DNA of 64,000 nucleotides, taken from positions 1,034,501 through 1,098,500 of the forward strand of contig NZ_CP022222.1 of NCBI RefSeq assembly GCF_009930815.1, in the 5' to 3' direction. The DNA is from Bradyrhizobium sp. CCBAU 051011 (GTDB taxonomy: Bacteria > Pseudomonadota > Alphaproteobacteria > Rhizobiales > Xanthobacteraceae). Each line of letters starts with the position of its first letter. The stretch's first letter is position 1. The translations under genes and the position numbers were made by a program. Below, one piece after another: positions 48,598-58,002 of this stretch. The notes beneath the pieces were generated by a model. It had not been told where the DNA came from, ran no database searches, and was given only the letters and a program-made list of their open reading frames with translations.

Positions 48598-50364
48598 ATG
48601 CTCGACAGGACGGACGACAGTTCGGTTACCGCCGACACTTGGCTTGCGCAATTCGAGGAAGCGCTCGGAAAGCCCGATGACGCCCTGCTGAAGCCCTTGT
48701 TCCACCCCGACAGCTACTGGCGCGACGTGCTGGCGCTGAGCTGGAACATCCAGACGCTGAATGGCAGGGATGCGATCCTGGAGGCTTTGCCACCGCTGGC
48801 CCGCAATATGGCTCCGAGCGGCTTCACCATCGATCCCAATCGCGCCGCGCCGCGCAAGGTCATGCGCGCGGGCACCAATGCCATCGAGGCAATCTTCAAA
48901 TTCGAAACCAAGGTCGGGCGCGGCAGTGGCATCATCCGACTGATACCGGATGAGGATGACGGCAACCGGCTGAAAGCCTGGACGCTGTTGACCGAACTCG
49001 GCGAGCTCAAGGGGTTCGAGGAACAGCTCGGCGTCAATCGCCCGCGCGGCAATGCCTATTCGCGCGATTTTCGCGGGCCCAACTGGCTTGACCTGCGCAA
49101 GGCCTCGGCCGGCTATGCCGATCGCGATCCGACCGTGCTCGTCATCGGCGGCGGCCAATCCGGGCTCTCCATCGCCGCGCGGCTGAAGCAGTTGAACGTC
49201 GATACGCTGATCGTCGACCGGGAAAAACGCATCGGCGACAATTGGCGCAAGCGCTATCATGCGCTGACGCTGCACAACCAGGTGCAGGTCAACCACCTGC
49301 CCTATCTGCACTTCCCGCCGAACTGGCCGACCTACATCCCCAAGGACAAACTCGCCAACTGGTTCGAGGCCTATGTCGAGGCGATGGAGCTGAACTTCTG
49401 GACCGAGACCGAGTTCGAAGGCGGCAGCTACGACGAGAACGAAGGAAAGTGGACGGTGACGCTGCGCGTCGCCGACGGTAGCAAGCGCATCATGCGTCCG
49501 CGCCACGTCGTGCTGGCCACCGGCGTCAGCGGCATTCCGAGCGTGCCGGACATCCCGGGACTGAAGGATTTCGCCGGCAAGGTGCTGCATTCCAGCCAGT
49601 ATGACGATGGCGAGAACTGGAAGGGCAAGCGCACTATTGTGATCGGCACCGGCAACAGCGGCCACGACATTGCGCAGGACCTGCATTCGAGCGGCGCTCA
49701 CGTCACGCTGTTCCAGCGCTCTTCCACGCTGGTCGTCAGCATCGAACCGTCGGCGCAACTGGTCTACGCGCCCTACAATGAGGGCACGCTGGAGGACAAT
49801 GACCTGATCGCAACTTCAATGCCGCTGAAGCTGGCGCGCAAGAGCCATGCGTTGACGGCGGAGAAATCCAAGGCGCTCGACCAGGAATTGCTCGACGGCC
49901 TGGAGCGCGTCGGCTTCAAGCTGGATTTCGGCGAAGACAATACTGGCTGGCAGTTCAAATATCTCACCCGCGGCGGCGGCTATTATTTCAACGTCGGCTG
50001 CTCCGATTTGATCGTCAAAGGCGACATCGCGCTGAAGCAGTTCGCCGATCTCGACAAATTCGCTGTCGATGGCGCGAAGATGAAGGACGGCGAGACCATC
50101 CCGGCGGATCTCGTCGTTCTCGCCACCGGCTACAAGCGCCAGGAAGAGCTGGTGCGAAAACTGTTCGGCGAGGCCGTCGAAAAGCGCGTCGGCCCCATCT
50201 GGGGCTTTGGCGAGGAGCAGGAACTCCGCAACATGTACACCCGCACCGGCCAGCCCGGCCTGTGGCTGATCGCCGGCGGCCTCGCGCAATGCCGCATCGG
50301 CTCAAAGCATCTGGCGCTACAGATCAAGGCGATCGAGGAGAGGCTGTTGTCGCGAGGCGCATGA
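48598..50364 (+). CDS. Flavin-containing monooxygenase with N-terminal NTF2-like domain
   Basis: This 588-residue protein has an N-terminal ~140-residue SnoaL/NTF2-like part (WLAQFEEALGKPDDALLKPLF...DGNRLKAWTLLTELGEL) and then a class B flavoprotein monooxygenase. The FAD motif GGGQSGLSIAARL is near residue 184 and the NADP motif IGTGNSGHDIAQDL near 349. A conserved ATG motif (VVLATGYK) occurs near the end. The domain fusion is common in actinobacterial and rhizobial FMOs. Substrates could be ketones or amines. The 3' end overlaps the convergent gene by 41 bp. Confidence 0.88.
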   Translation: MLDRTDDSSVTADTWLAQFEEALGKPDDALLKPLFHPDSYWRDVLALSWNIQTLNGRDAILEALPPLARNMAPSGFTIDPNRAAPRKVMRAGTNAIEAIFKFETKVGRGSGIIRLIPDEDDGNRLKAWTLLTELGELKGFEEQLGVNRPRGNAYSRDFRGPNWLDLRKASAGYADRDPTVLVIGGGQSGLSIAARLKQLNVDTLIVDREKRIGDNWRKRYHALTLHNQVQVNHLPYLHFPPNWPTYIPKDKLANWFEAYVEAMELNFWTETEFEGGSYDENEGKWTVTLRVADGSKRIMRPRHVVLATGVSGIPSVPDIPGLKDFAGKVLHSSQYDDGENWKGKRTIVIGTGNSGHDIAQDLHSSGAHVTLFQRSSTLVVSIEPSAQLVYAPYNEGTLEDNDLIATSMPLKLARKSHALTAEKSKALDQELLDGLERVGFKLDFGEDNTGWQFKYLTRGGGYYFNVGCSDLIVKGDIALKQFADLDKFAVDGAKMKDGETIPADLVVLATGYKRQEELVRKLFGEAVEKRVGPIWGFGEEQELRNMYTRTGQPGLWLIAGGLAQCRIGSKHLALQIKAIEERLLSRGA

Positions 50365-51313
50365 GCTCCGCCTCGCGATCCCTGATTTGCCCGGCGATAA
50401 AGAGTTCCGCGCGGCGCCAGGCCTCGTCGTTGTCACCGCGGAAACTGACGAGGCGTTCGAACACCACCTTCCGCGCCTTCACGTCGATGATGTCGAATTT
50501 CGCCCATTGCACGAGCGTGCTCATCTTCTGAACGCTGCCGATCAGGAGAAGGTCGGCGCCTGCCGCCTGCGCCTTGTCCAGCAACTGACCGGTAGTGAGG
50601 TCCCCGACCGAACAGGCGTTTTGCGGACAGTCGAGGTCAGCGCTTCGCACCTTTCCACTCGCCGCCAGATCGTTGCGTAGCGAGGCTTCGAAGGTGCGCC
50701 GGCGCCGCAAATGGTCGGCGCTTTGATCGATGACCTCGCCCGAGGTGTCGATATATTCGATTTCGGCGACCGCGAAAACAAGCGGCTTGCCCTGCGCCTG
50801 CGCCAGCAGGCGGTTCTCGATCAACCACCGCGCCCCGCGGCTCCAGGCCACATTGGCGCCCATGCGCAGATCGGTTTGGTCGACCGCGACGATTGTCCCG
50901 GACCGGGCGTCGCGAAGCTTGTAGGTCACCGTGTATTCCGTTCGGGTGATGCGCGTGACGATCCCGATCATCGACTGATCTGCGTCAACGCCGGCGGCGA
51001 TCCTGGCTTCGCAGCCCTCGCACTCCCGCAACTTGCCTGCTTTCGCCGCCTGCTCGTTCACGGCGCTGAGGTCGACCAGTTGATAGCGGCCGGATGCCGC
51101 GATCAGCCGACGGACTTCCTCCGTCGAAAGCCGCAATTGCTCGCGGTCGATATCATCCGGAGGGACGTAGGCGGCCCCGGCGCTGAAATCCTCCAGTTCG
51201 AACGGAAACACCGCAATCTTGACTGGAGGCGGCGCGACCGGCTCGGCGGCCGCAGTCGCCGCGAGCGTGGCCAGCACAATGGCCGGAGCGAGAATAGTGG
51301 CGATGGAGCGCAT
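50324..51313 (-). CDS. Secreted DUF2380/DUF3280-like protein
   Basis: This 329-residue protein has a signal peptide (TILAPAIVLATLAATAAAE). Its two halves look related: IAVFPFELEDFSAG...LVDLSAVNEQ with CEGCEARIAAGVDADQSMIGIVTRI, then EASLRNDLAASGKVRSADLDCPQNACSVGDL with AGADLLLIGSVQKMS. Each carries a Cys pair (CEGC and CPQNAC) before an Ala-rich helix. The pattern fits the DUF2380/DUF3280 group. The function is unknown. It is divergent from a two-component pair, with a ~190 bp shared promoter region. Confidence 0.75.
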   Translation of the reverse strand: MRSIATILAPAIVLATLAATAAAEPVAPPPVKIAVFPFELEDFSAGAAYVPPDDIDREQLRLSTEEVRRLIAASGRYQLVDLSAVNEQAAKAGKLRECEGCEARIAAGVDADQSMIGIVTRITRTEYTVTYKLRDARSGTIVAVDQTDLRMGANVAWSRGARWLIENRLLAQAQGKPLVFAVAEIEYIDTSGEVIDQSADHLRRRRTFEASLRNDLAASGKVRSADLDCPQNACSVGDLTTGQLLDKAQAAGADLLLIGSVQKMSTLVQWAKFDIIDVKARKVVFERLVSFRGDNDEAWRRAELFIAGQIRDREAELMRLATTASPRSP

Positions 51314-51504
51314 GGATCACCTCGGAACTGATAACACGGAGCTGCCTTGTTCGATGCGATGTCGGACGATCTGCTACACCGCCGAAACGGCAGCTTTCCC
51401 TGGAACGGCCGGGTGAAATACCCGATCTTGGCTTACCCCGCTTTCTTCCCGGCGAAATTTGCTTCTATAGTCAAAGCCACTGCGAGGAAGCTTGGGGAGG
51501 AAGC

Positions 51505-52896
51505 TTGCGACAGGCATCCAACTCCGTGGCGAGCCTGGCGCCCGCCATCGATCTGAAGCTGCGGCTGACGTTGCGCGTCGCGACGCTTGCGGCAGTTTGC
51601 TTCATCGCCGTCGCAGCCTACGCCTTGTTCGACAGCGACCGTATCGCGAAGGCCAAAGCGAGCCGTATCGCCGAGATCGTGGCCCGCGATCTCTCGTTGC
51701 AGCAATCACAGGCGCAGTGGCTCTCGGTGTCCATCAACGCGACGCCGGATTTGCAGGGAATCGCGGCGCTGATGGAGCCGGGCCTTTGCATCGCCTATCG
51801 CGACAATGCCGGCGCGTTTCGCCAGGGCGTCTGCAGCGGGGCGCCCGCCGATGAAATGGCCGCGCCCGAAACCTTCGCGGCCCTCTACCGCGTCATCTTT
51901 CGTCCGGGTGAACCGGTCTCGATGCCGGTCCTCGTTGCCGGCAGTCCCCGGGGCAGGGCCGTCGCGACTTTCGACGTGGCTGCGCAGATCGGCCAGAGCT
52001 GGCGCGAGGTAAGCCACCTGCTCGCAATCATGGCTTTCGCCCTGGCGGGACTTTGCCTTGCTGTCTATGCCGCGCTGGCGCGTGCGCTGCGGCCCACACA
52101 GGCGATTCAGGTCGGGCTGAAGCGGCTTGCGGCGAACGATCTTTCCGCCCGCCTGCCCTGTTTCGATCTTGCGGAATTGTCTGCCATCTCCGGTGTCTTC
52201 AACACCCTTGCCGAGCGGCTGCAGGCAGCACTTGCCGAACGCAACGCCCTGACGCGAAAGCTGATCGAAGTGCAGGACGAGGAGCGGCTCCATCTTGCGC
52301 GCGAGCTGCACGACGAATTCGGTCAATCGCTCACCGCTATCGCAGCCCAGGCCGCCTCCGCCGCCCACACGGCGGAGCGCGAATGTCCGCCGCTTTACGA
52401 GGAATGCCGCGGCATTTCGCGCACGACGGCTGGCCTGATGGAAACCCTGCGCGGGGCACTGGTTCGCCTGCGTCCGCCCGATGTCGAGGAACTCGGCCTC
52501 ACCGTCAGCCTCGAAAGCCTGGTTGCGAGCTGGAATGGCTTTGAGAAGGGCCGCACCCGCTTTGAGATTGCCGTCACTGGCGAGGCCGACGATTTACCGC
52601 CCGGTGTCAGCGCCAGTCTTTATCGGATCGCGCAGGAGGCGATCACCAACGCGGCAAAGCACGCACAGGCCAGATGTGTGCAATTGCGTCTCGACGCTGG
52701 AGACGCCGACATCGTCCTGACCGTCGAGGACGACGGCGAAGCGGCGCCCGCCAGCCTGACGCCGAACTCCGGCATGGGACTGCTTGGCATGCAGGAGCGT
52801 GTGGCTTCGCTCGGAGGGACCCTGCAATTCGAGCGGCGGGAGGCGTGCGGCGCCCGGCTTGTCGCGCGCATTCCCGCGATGCGGGTGGAGGCCTAG
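51505..52896 (+). CDS. NarX/UhpB-type sensor histidine kinase
   Basis: This 463-residue membrane kinase has two TM segments (VATLAAVCFIAVAAYALF at ~25 and LLAIMAFALAGLCLAVYAAL at ~172) bracketing a ~130-residue periplasmic sensor. A HAMP linker follows (LARALRPTQAIQVGLKRLAANDL), then a HisKA_3 domain with ERLHLARELHDEFGQSL holding the phospho-His, then a HATPase domain (LYRIAQEAITNAAKHA, GMGLLGMQERV). The start is TTG with GGGGAGG directly upstream. It precedes the cognate response regulator by two bases. The signal is unknown, and the divergent secreted DUF3280-like protein is a candidate partner. Confidence 0.92.
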   Translation: MRQASNSVASLAPAIDLKLRLTLRVATLAAVCFIAVAAYALFDSDRIAKAKASRIAEIVARDLSLQQSQAQWLSVSINATPDLQGIAALMEPGLCIAYRDNAGAFRQGVCSGAPADEMAAPETFAALYRVIFRPGEPVSMPVLVAGSPRGRAVATFDVAAQIGQSWREVSHLLAIMAFALAGLCLAVYAALARALRPTQAIQVGLKRLAANDLSARLPCFDLAELSAISGVFNTLAERLQAALAERNALTRKLIEVQDEERLHLARELHDEFGQSLTAIAAQAASAAHTAERECPPLYEECRGISRTTAGLMETLRGALVRLRPPDVEELGLTVSLESLVASWNGFEKGRTRFEIAVTGEADDLPPGVSASLYRIAQEAITNAAKHAQARCVQLRLDAGDADIVLTVEDDGEAAPASLTPNSGMGLLGMQERVASLGGTLQFERREACGARLVARIPAMRVEA

Positions 52897-52898
52897 AC

Positions 52899-53579
52899 AT
52901 GGCAGCCTTGGATTTGGCGGACACCGCAAGCCGCACGCGCGTGATGCTGGTGGACGACCATGCCATCGTGCGCGAGGGCTATCGCTCGCTGCTGCAGAAG
53001 CAGGATCGCCTTCAAGTCGTCGCCGAAGCCGGCGACGGGGCCGACGCCTATCGCGTCTACAAGCAAGCCAGGCCCGACCTCGTGATCATGGACCTGTCGA
53101 TGCCGGGAATTGGCGGGGTCGAGGCCATCCGCCGCATCCGGCAATGGGACAAATCCGCGCGCATCCTCGTATTCACGATGCACCAGAGCGCCGCCTATGC
53201 CGTCCAGGCGATCAAGGCGGGCGCACGCGGCTTTGTCACCAAAAGCAACCCGCCCGGCGCACTGCTGCGCGCCATCACCGAGGTCATGGCCGGACGTATA
53301 GCGCTCAGCCCCGACATCGACCATGAACTCGCCATCAGCCGGCTCGCCGACGAGCCTTCGACGATCGACGCCCTGAGCCCGCGGGAATTCGAAATCCTGC
53401 GCATGCTGCTGGCGGAGAAATCCGTGGATGAGATCGCGAACACGCTGCATATCAGCGTCAAGACCGCGGCCAACACGCGCTATCAGATCCGCGCCAAGCT
53501 CGGCGTCGGGTCCGACATCGAACTGGTGCGCCTGGCGCTGCGCCAACGCATCATCGCGGCGGAGGATATGGGCAGCTAG
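52899..53579 (+). CDS. NarL/FixJ-family response regulator
   Basis: This 226-residue protein has an N-terminal receiver (VMLVDDHAIVREGYRSLLQ, phospho-Asp in LVIMDLSMPGIGG, Lys in FVTKSNPP) and a C-terminal LuxR-type helix-turn-helix (LSPREFEILRMLLAEKSVDE, HISVKTAANTRYQIRAKLGV). The ATG lies two bases after the kinase stop, so they are one operon and a likely cognate pair. Target genes are unknown; the NHL-repeat gene 94 nt downstream may be cotranscribed. Confidence 0.93.
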   Translation: MAALDLADTASRTRVMLVDDHAIVREGYRSLLQKQDRLQVVAEAGDGADAYRVYKQARPDLVIMDLSMPGIGGVEAIRRIRQWDKSARILVFTMHQSAAYAVQAIKAGARGFVTKSNPPGALLRAITEVMAGRIALSPDIDHELAISRLADEPSTIDALSPREFEILRMLLAEKSVDEIANTLHISVKTAANTRYQIRAKLGVGSDIELVRLALRQRIIAAEDMGS

Positions 53580-53673
53580 TCCGGAGGAGACGTGCCATGC
53601 GCAAATCCCTCTCGTGCTTCGACCTGGTCTCTGCAACACTCCGGGCCAACAAACAGCAGATGGGGAGAGACGC

Positions 53674-54642
53674 ATGCGGGCAATTCTCGGCTCGGGCGAG
53701 CACCGTTACCGCGTGGTGGAGAACTGGGCGAAGCTGCCGGACGGCTGGCGCCTGACCGACGTCGCATCCGTCGCGGTCGACAGCAAGGACCGCATCTACG
53801 TCTTCAACCGCGGCGACCATCCGATGGTGGTGCTGGACCGACAGGGTAACTTCATCAAGAGCTGGGGCGAAGGGCTGTTCAACCGCGCCCATGGCCTGCA
53901 CATCGATGCCGACGACAATCTCTATTGCACGGATGACGGCGACCATACCGTGCGCAAGTGCACTGTTGACGGCAAGGTGCTGCTGACCATCGGCATCCCG
54001 AACAAGCCCGCCCCCTTCATGAGCGGCGAGCCGTTTCACCGTTGCACCCATACCGCGCTGTCGCCGAAGGGCGAGATCTATGTCTCCGACGGCTACGGCA
54101 ATGCCCGCGTTCACAAATATTCGCCTGACGGCAAGCTTTTGAAGAGCTGGGGCGAGGCCGGCACCGATCCCGGCCAGTTCAACATCGTCCACAACATCGC
54201 GACCGATGCCGACGGCTGGGTCTATGTCGCCGACCGCGAGAACCACCGCGTCCAGGTGTTCGACGGCAACGGCAAATACGAGACGCACTGGAATTTTCTG
54301 CACCGGCCGTGCGCGCTGTGCTGTTGCGGCGGCAAGCAGCCGAATTTCATCGTCGGCGAGCTCGGCCCCGGCATGGCGGTTAATCGCAAGGTGCCCAATC
54401 TCGGCCCGCGGCTTTCGATCGTCGATTCCAAAGGCAAGCGGATCGCCCGGCTCGGCGGCGAGAACGGTCCGGGGCTGGAAGCCGGAAAATTCCTCGCGCC
54501 GCACGGCATCGCGCTGGATTCGAAGGGCGACATCTATATCGGCGAAGTCGGCGTTACCGACTGGAAAACCAGTTTTCCGGAGACGCCGATGCCGCCGGAA
54601 GTCGGCGTGACGCGATGTCTGCAGAAGCTGGAGAAGGTGTAG
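53674..54642 (+). CDS. NHL-repeat beta-propeller protein, peptidyl-hydroxyglycine-lyase-like
   Basis: This 322-residue protein is made of NHL/YWTD-like blades: VASVAVDSKDRIYVFNRGDHP, AHGLHIDADDNLYCTDDGDHT, ALSPKGEIYVSDGYGN, IATDADGWVYVADRENHRVQVFD, APHGIALDSKGDIYIGEV. Some relatives are annotated as peptidyl-alpha-hydroxyglycine alpha-amidating lyases. A Cys cluster RPCALCCCGG sits around residue 212, which is unusual for the fold and could bind metal. No signal peptide is seen, so it should be cytoplasmic. GGGGAGAGACGC precedes ATG 53674. Confidence 0.8.
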   Translation: MRAILGSGEHRYRVVENWAKLPDGWRLTDVASVAVDSKDRIYVFNRGDHPMVVLDRQGNFIKSWGEGLFNRAHGLHIDADDNLYCTDDGDHTVRKCTVDGKVLLTIGIPNKPAPFMSGEPFHRCTHTALSPKGEIYVSDGYGNARVHKYSPDGKLLKSWGEAGTDPGQFNIVHNIATDADGWVYVADRENHRVQVFDGNGKYETHWNFLHRPCALCCCGGKQPNFIVGELGPGMAVNRKVPNLGPRLSIVDSKGKRIARLGGENGPGLEAGKFLAPHGIALDSKGDIYIGEVGVTDWKTSFPETPMPPEVGVTRCLQKLEKV

Positions 54643-54841
54643 GCCTCAACTAGGCCTTGTACAGATAAAGCTGATGGCGTGACGCGACGAAGTGTATGTC
54701 CGCCTTGCTCAAAAAGCGGCGCGCAGCACATGGCACGCGAAATGCGCTCAAGCGATGGCGTTTCGCCCGAGAGCCCACGACCGCCTCAAACAAAATCAGC
54801 GGGGACCTTGGTTGGCGCGCCCCCGCCGACCGGGGTTTTCG

Positions 54842-55312
54842 TCACTGCGTTTTCTGTCGGGGATCATCTTTGGGATTTACGTAATTGATACCCCACGGAC
54901 CAGTGCTGTTGATCTGTACGACGGTTTCTTCATCGGTGAAGGCGTAGTGCGCCATGCCGGGCGCAAACGCGAAGAAGCTTCCAGCCGGCAGCGGCTTGGC
55001 GTTACCTTTATCGGCAACGTTGCCCATGCCGAGAATAAAAGTGCCAGAGATAACGGTTACGATTTCAGGCTTCGGGTGGGTGTGCGGGGGAACGGCATAG
55101 CCCTTGGGGAGCTTGAACCGAAGCACGAACAAGCCGTCCTTCGCGGGGTCGCCGTAGAGTACGCTTGCTTCAGCCCCTGGCGGAACAGACGGCGGGGCCT
55201 TCGTCCATTTTACATCCTGCGGTCCAAGCATCTTGTCGTCCATGCCTTGGGCTGACGCGGGACCGGCCAAGGCGATCAAGCCGGAAACGATGGCAACTTG
55301 AATCATTTTCAT
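54842..55312 (-). CDS. Secreted cupin-domain protein
   Basis: This 156-residue protein has a signal peptide (VAIVSGLIALAGPASA, cut before QGMDD) and one cupin barrel. Motif 1 is VPPHTHPKPEIVTVISGTF, with two His and a Glu for metal binding. Motif 2 is LPAGSFFAFAPGMAHYAF with the final His. All four ligands are present, so it can probably bind a divalent metal in the periplasm. The substrate is unknown. It stands alone, convergent with the NHL gene. Confidence 0.85.
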   Translation of the reverse strand: MKMIQVAIVSGLIALAGPASAQGMDDKMLGPQDVKWTKAPPSVPPGAEASVLYGDPAKDGLFVLRFKLPKGYAVPPHTHPKPEIVTVISGTFILGMGNVADKGNAKPLPAGSFFAFAPGMAHYAFTDEETVVQINSTGPWGINYVNPKDDPRQKTQ

Positions 55313-55503
55313 GTGATCCTCCCATGTCTCAGACTAAGCCCAACTTTTGAGGTGCTGAGCCGGCCGAATTCTATCCCCCGTGCAAAAGATTGAAAAGTCG
55401 AGCCGCGCCTCCTCCAACTACCTCGCATTCGTCCAGCTTGCGTCAATCAGGTTATGGCTGCGCGTTAATGAGTCCACGCGCTAATTTGCGGCGGAGAGCC
55501 TTG

Positions 55504-56436
55504 CTACGGTCCGTGATCGGCAGGGCGGGACCGCCCCCTCCCGCTGAACAAATTGTGCTCGCGGGCAAGGCCCTCGCCGACGAGATCAAAGAACGCACGG
55601 ACCCGCGCTGTCCTCTTCAAGTCGGCGTGGGTCACGATCCACAATTCGCCAACCAGATCCGCCACCGGCTCCGGCAACGCACGGGCGAGATCGCCATCCT
55701 CGTCGCCGAGATAGCAGGGAAGCAGCGCAAGACCGATGCCGGCCTTTGCGGCGATGAACTGATTGACGAGACTGTTGGTCCGGTAGACGAAGGCGTCGCC
55801 TGGCACCATCCGATTGAGCCAATCGGCCGCCATGATGCCAACAGCGGTTTCTTCCCATCCGATCAGGGCGTGACGGGCGAGATCTTCGGGGGATGAGACG
55901 CCCCCGCCCTTTTCATCGAGATAGCTCGTCGCGCCGTAGACGGTCCATGCGACATCGGCGAGCTTGCGGCCCCAGAGATCGCCCTCCTTCGGCCGCATCG
56001 GGCGAAGCGCGATGTCGGCCTCGCGGCGCGAGAGATTGAGGACGCGGTTGTCGATCACGAGTTCGACGACGATGCCGGGATGGGTTTGCCGGAACGTTGC
56101 GAGATGGCCGGTTAGTTTTCGGTAGGCCAGCGTCTCCGAGGAGGTGACGCGCAAGCGGCCGGAGAGACGGTGATCGCGGCCGGCGATGTCGCGGCCGATA
56201 GCGAGCGCCTCGTCTTCCATCCGCTCGGCCGCCGCCGCCATTCGCTCACCCGCCGGCGTCGCCTGGTACGCGCCGCCGGGATGGCGCTCGAACAGGCGAA
56301 CGCCGAGCCGCGTTTCCAGGGCATTCAGGCGCCGAAACGCGGTCGAGTGATCGATGTCCAGCGCTTTAGCGGCGCCGGTGAGGCTGCTTGCGCGATGCAC
56401 CGCCAACACGAGTTGGGGCTCGTTCCAGTCCTCCAT
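55504..56436 (-). CDS. LysR-family transcriptional regulator (2)
   Basis: This 310-residue regulator has an N-terminal winged helix-turn-helix (LVLAVHRASSLTGAAKALDIDHSTAF, LETRLGVRLFERHPGG) and a LysR substrate-binding domain (RLSGRLRVTSSETLAYRKL, NLSRREADIALRPMRPKEGDLWG). The effector is unknown. It is divergent from the NTF2-like gene at 56629, with ~190 bp between, and may regulate it. Proteins of the AraC type were considered and do not fit. Confidence 0.9.
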   Translation of the reverse strand: MEDWNEPQLVLAVHRASSLTGAAKALDIDHSTAFRRLNALETRLGVRLFERHPGGAYQATPAGERMAAAAERMEDEALAIGRDIAGRDHRLSGRLRVTSSETLAYRKLTGHLATFRQTHPGIVVELVIDNRVLNLSRREADIALRPMRPKEGDLWGRKLADVAWTVYGATSYLDEKGGGVSSPEDLARHALIGWEETAVGIMAADWLNRMVPGDAFVYRTNSLVNQFIAAKAGIGLALLPCYLGDEDGDLARALPEPVADLVGELWIVTHADLKRTARVRAFFDLVGEGLAREHNLFSGRGRSRPADHGP

Positions 56437-56628
56437 GCTGCAGAGCTATGGAGCCCTTGCAGTTTCGCAAGTGACGTTGGCGGAATTCCAACGTGCTTTC
56501 CGTTCTGCCAGACGTTATCTGGATTGCTGAAGCGAGGACGAGGAACACGCTGGAAACCGAAGCGTGGCCCCACTGCCTCGTCGCAATGACAGATGAAATC
56601 TTCAACATTCAACATGGGAGTCCAAGAC

Positions 56629-57054
56629 ATGGGTGCTCCATCCCCGGAACTTTGCAATCTCTGGCTGGCGCGCGCGTTCAACGCGCAGGACGTTGACGCT
56701 GCGGCGGCGATGTACCACCCCGACGCCTCGATCGTTCAGGTCGACGAGGTCCATGGCCGCAGCACCGTCGCGCGCGGCGCGGACGGCATCCGCAAGACGA
56801 TGGCGGCCTATGTCGGCTTGAAGCCACACATGGATGTCGTGACCCATCACACGACAGTCTCCGGCGATTTCGCCATGACGCGGTCGCAATGGCTGATCAA
56901 GGGCACTGATGAACGGGGCAACCCTACCGAGGTGCATCACCATGGCATGGAAGTGCACCGCCGGATGCCCGACGGCACCTGGGTGTTTTTCATGGATCAC
57001 CCGTTCGGCGCCGATCCGACCTGGGCGGTTGAAGCTCCGCCGCACACCGAGTAG
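56629..57054 (+). CDS. NTF2/SnoaL-like protein
   Basis: This 141-residue cone-shaped alpha+beta barrel protein has LWLARAFNAQDVDAAAAMYHPDASIVQ, then GADGIRKTMAAYVGLKPHMDV and MTRSQWLIKGTDERGNPTEVHHHGMEVHRRMPDGTWVFFMDHPFG. This is the usual order for SnoaL/YybH-type proteins. The fold hosts many unrelated activities, so no function is assigned. GGGAG is eight bases before ATG 56629, which is preferred over upstream ATGs at 56593 and 56614. Confidence 0.82.
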   Translation: MGAPSPELCNLWLARAFNAQDVDAAAAMYHPDASIVQVDEVHGRSTVARGADGIRKTMAAYVGLKPHMDVVTHHTTVSGDFAMTRSQWLIKGTDERGNPTEVHHHGMEVHRRMPDGTWVFFMDHPFGADPTWAVEAPPHTE

Positions 57055-57086
57055 TAGCGTGTCATAGCCGACCCGGAGAATTGCCA

Positions 57087-57719
57087 ATGCAAGAGCTTGC
57101 CGTGCTCGCCAGCATCGTCGCCGCGCTCAGCGTAGGCGTAATCAGCCCCGGACCCAGTTTTGTGATGGTGGCGCGCGTGGCTGTCGCCTCAAGCAGAATC
57201 CGGGCGCTTGCCACGGCATTGGGCATGGGCGCCGGCGGCGCCATGTTCGGCGCGGCGGCGCTGCTTGGGTTGCAGAGCGTCCTGCTGGCCGTGCCAGCAC
57301 TCTATGCGGTGCTCAGAGTGCTCGGAGGTCTCTATCTTTGCTACCTCGGCTTTCTGATCTTCAGATCGGCGCGGCAGCCTGTTGCGATGGTTGCCGGCGG
57401 CGGCGACAACGGCTCCCGGCCGCTGCGCGCGTTCTGGCTGGGCGTCACCACGCAGGTCAGCAACCCGAAGACGGCCATCGTCTATGCGAGCGTGTTCGCA
57501 GCTTTCCTCCCGGCATCCTTTTCCATGGGGTTCGCCGCCGCACTGCTTGTCGCGGTGTTTTTCGTGGAGACCGCCTGGTATGCGCTCGTCGCCGTTCTCT
57601 TCTCGTCGGCTGGGCCGCAACGGGCCTATCTGTCGTACAAGTCGTGGGGCGATCGCGCGGCCGGCGCGGTCATGTTCGGTCTGGGCCTGAAGCTCGTTAC
57701 CAGCGCGGCCAAACCGTAG
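57087..57719 (+). CDS. LysE/RhtB-family amino acid exporter
   Basis: This 210-residue membrane protein has about six TM helices. The family signature is near the N-terminus (SVGVISPGPSFVMVARVAVASSRIRALATALGMGAGG), followed by VLRVLGGLYLCYLGFLIFRSA and FWLGVTTQVSNPKTAIVYASVFAAF. Members export amino acids or homoserine lactones. ATG 57087 has GGAG eight bases upstream; a TTG at 57081 is less likely. It lies 32 nt after the NTF2-like gene, so they may be cotranscribed. Confidence 0.9.
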   Translation: MQELAVLASIVAALSVGVISPGPSFVMVARVAVASSRIRALATALGMGAGGAMFGAAALLGLQSVLLAVPALYAVLRVLGGLYLCYLGFLIFRSARQPVAMVAGGGDNGSRPLRAFWLGVTTQVSNPKTAIVYASVFAAFLPASFSMGFAAALLVAVFFVETAWYALVAVLFSSAGPQRAYLSYKSWGDRAAGAVMFGLGLKLVTSAAKP

Positions 57720-58002
57720 ACGCCTGTGCACCCGCCTGCGCCATTCGCAGCGTTGTGTGACGAGTTGATCCGCGGCCACACCAGCGCCTGATCGCCTGCC
57801 CAGCCCCTATCACGATGGATTGACCGCGCGCGGCCGGCACTGGCGGGACGAGGAACCGCGGCTTTTTCCGGGCCACGGCGCACGTTCACGCGTTCCCCGC
57901 GCTGGATAAGCCCCGGAACGCTCTTCACAATCCCGTCACGCTGCCTGTAGTATGCAGGACAACATGCTGCTTCGCAGCTAACATGGGGGTCAGGAGCGTT
58001 AC

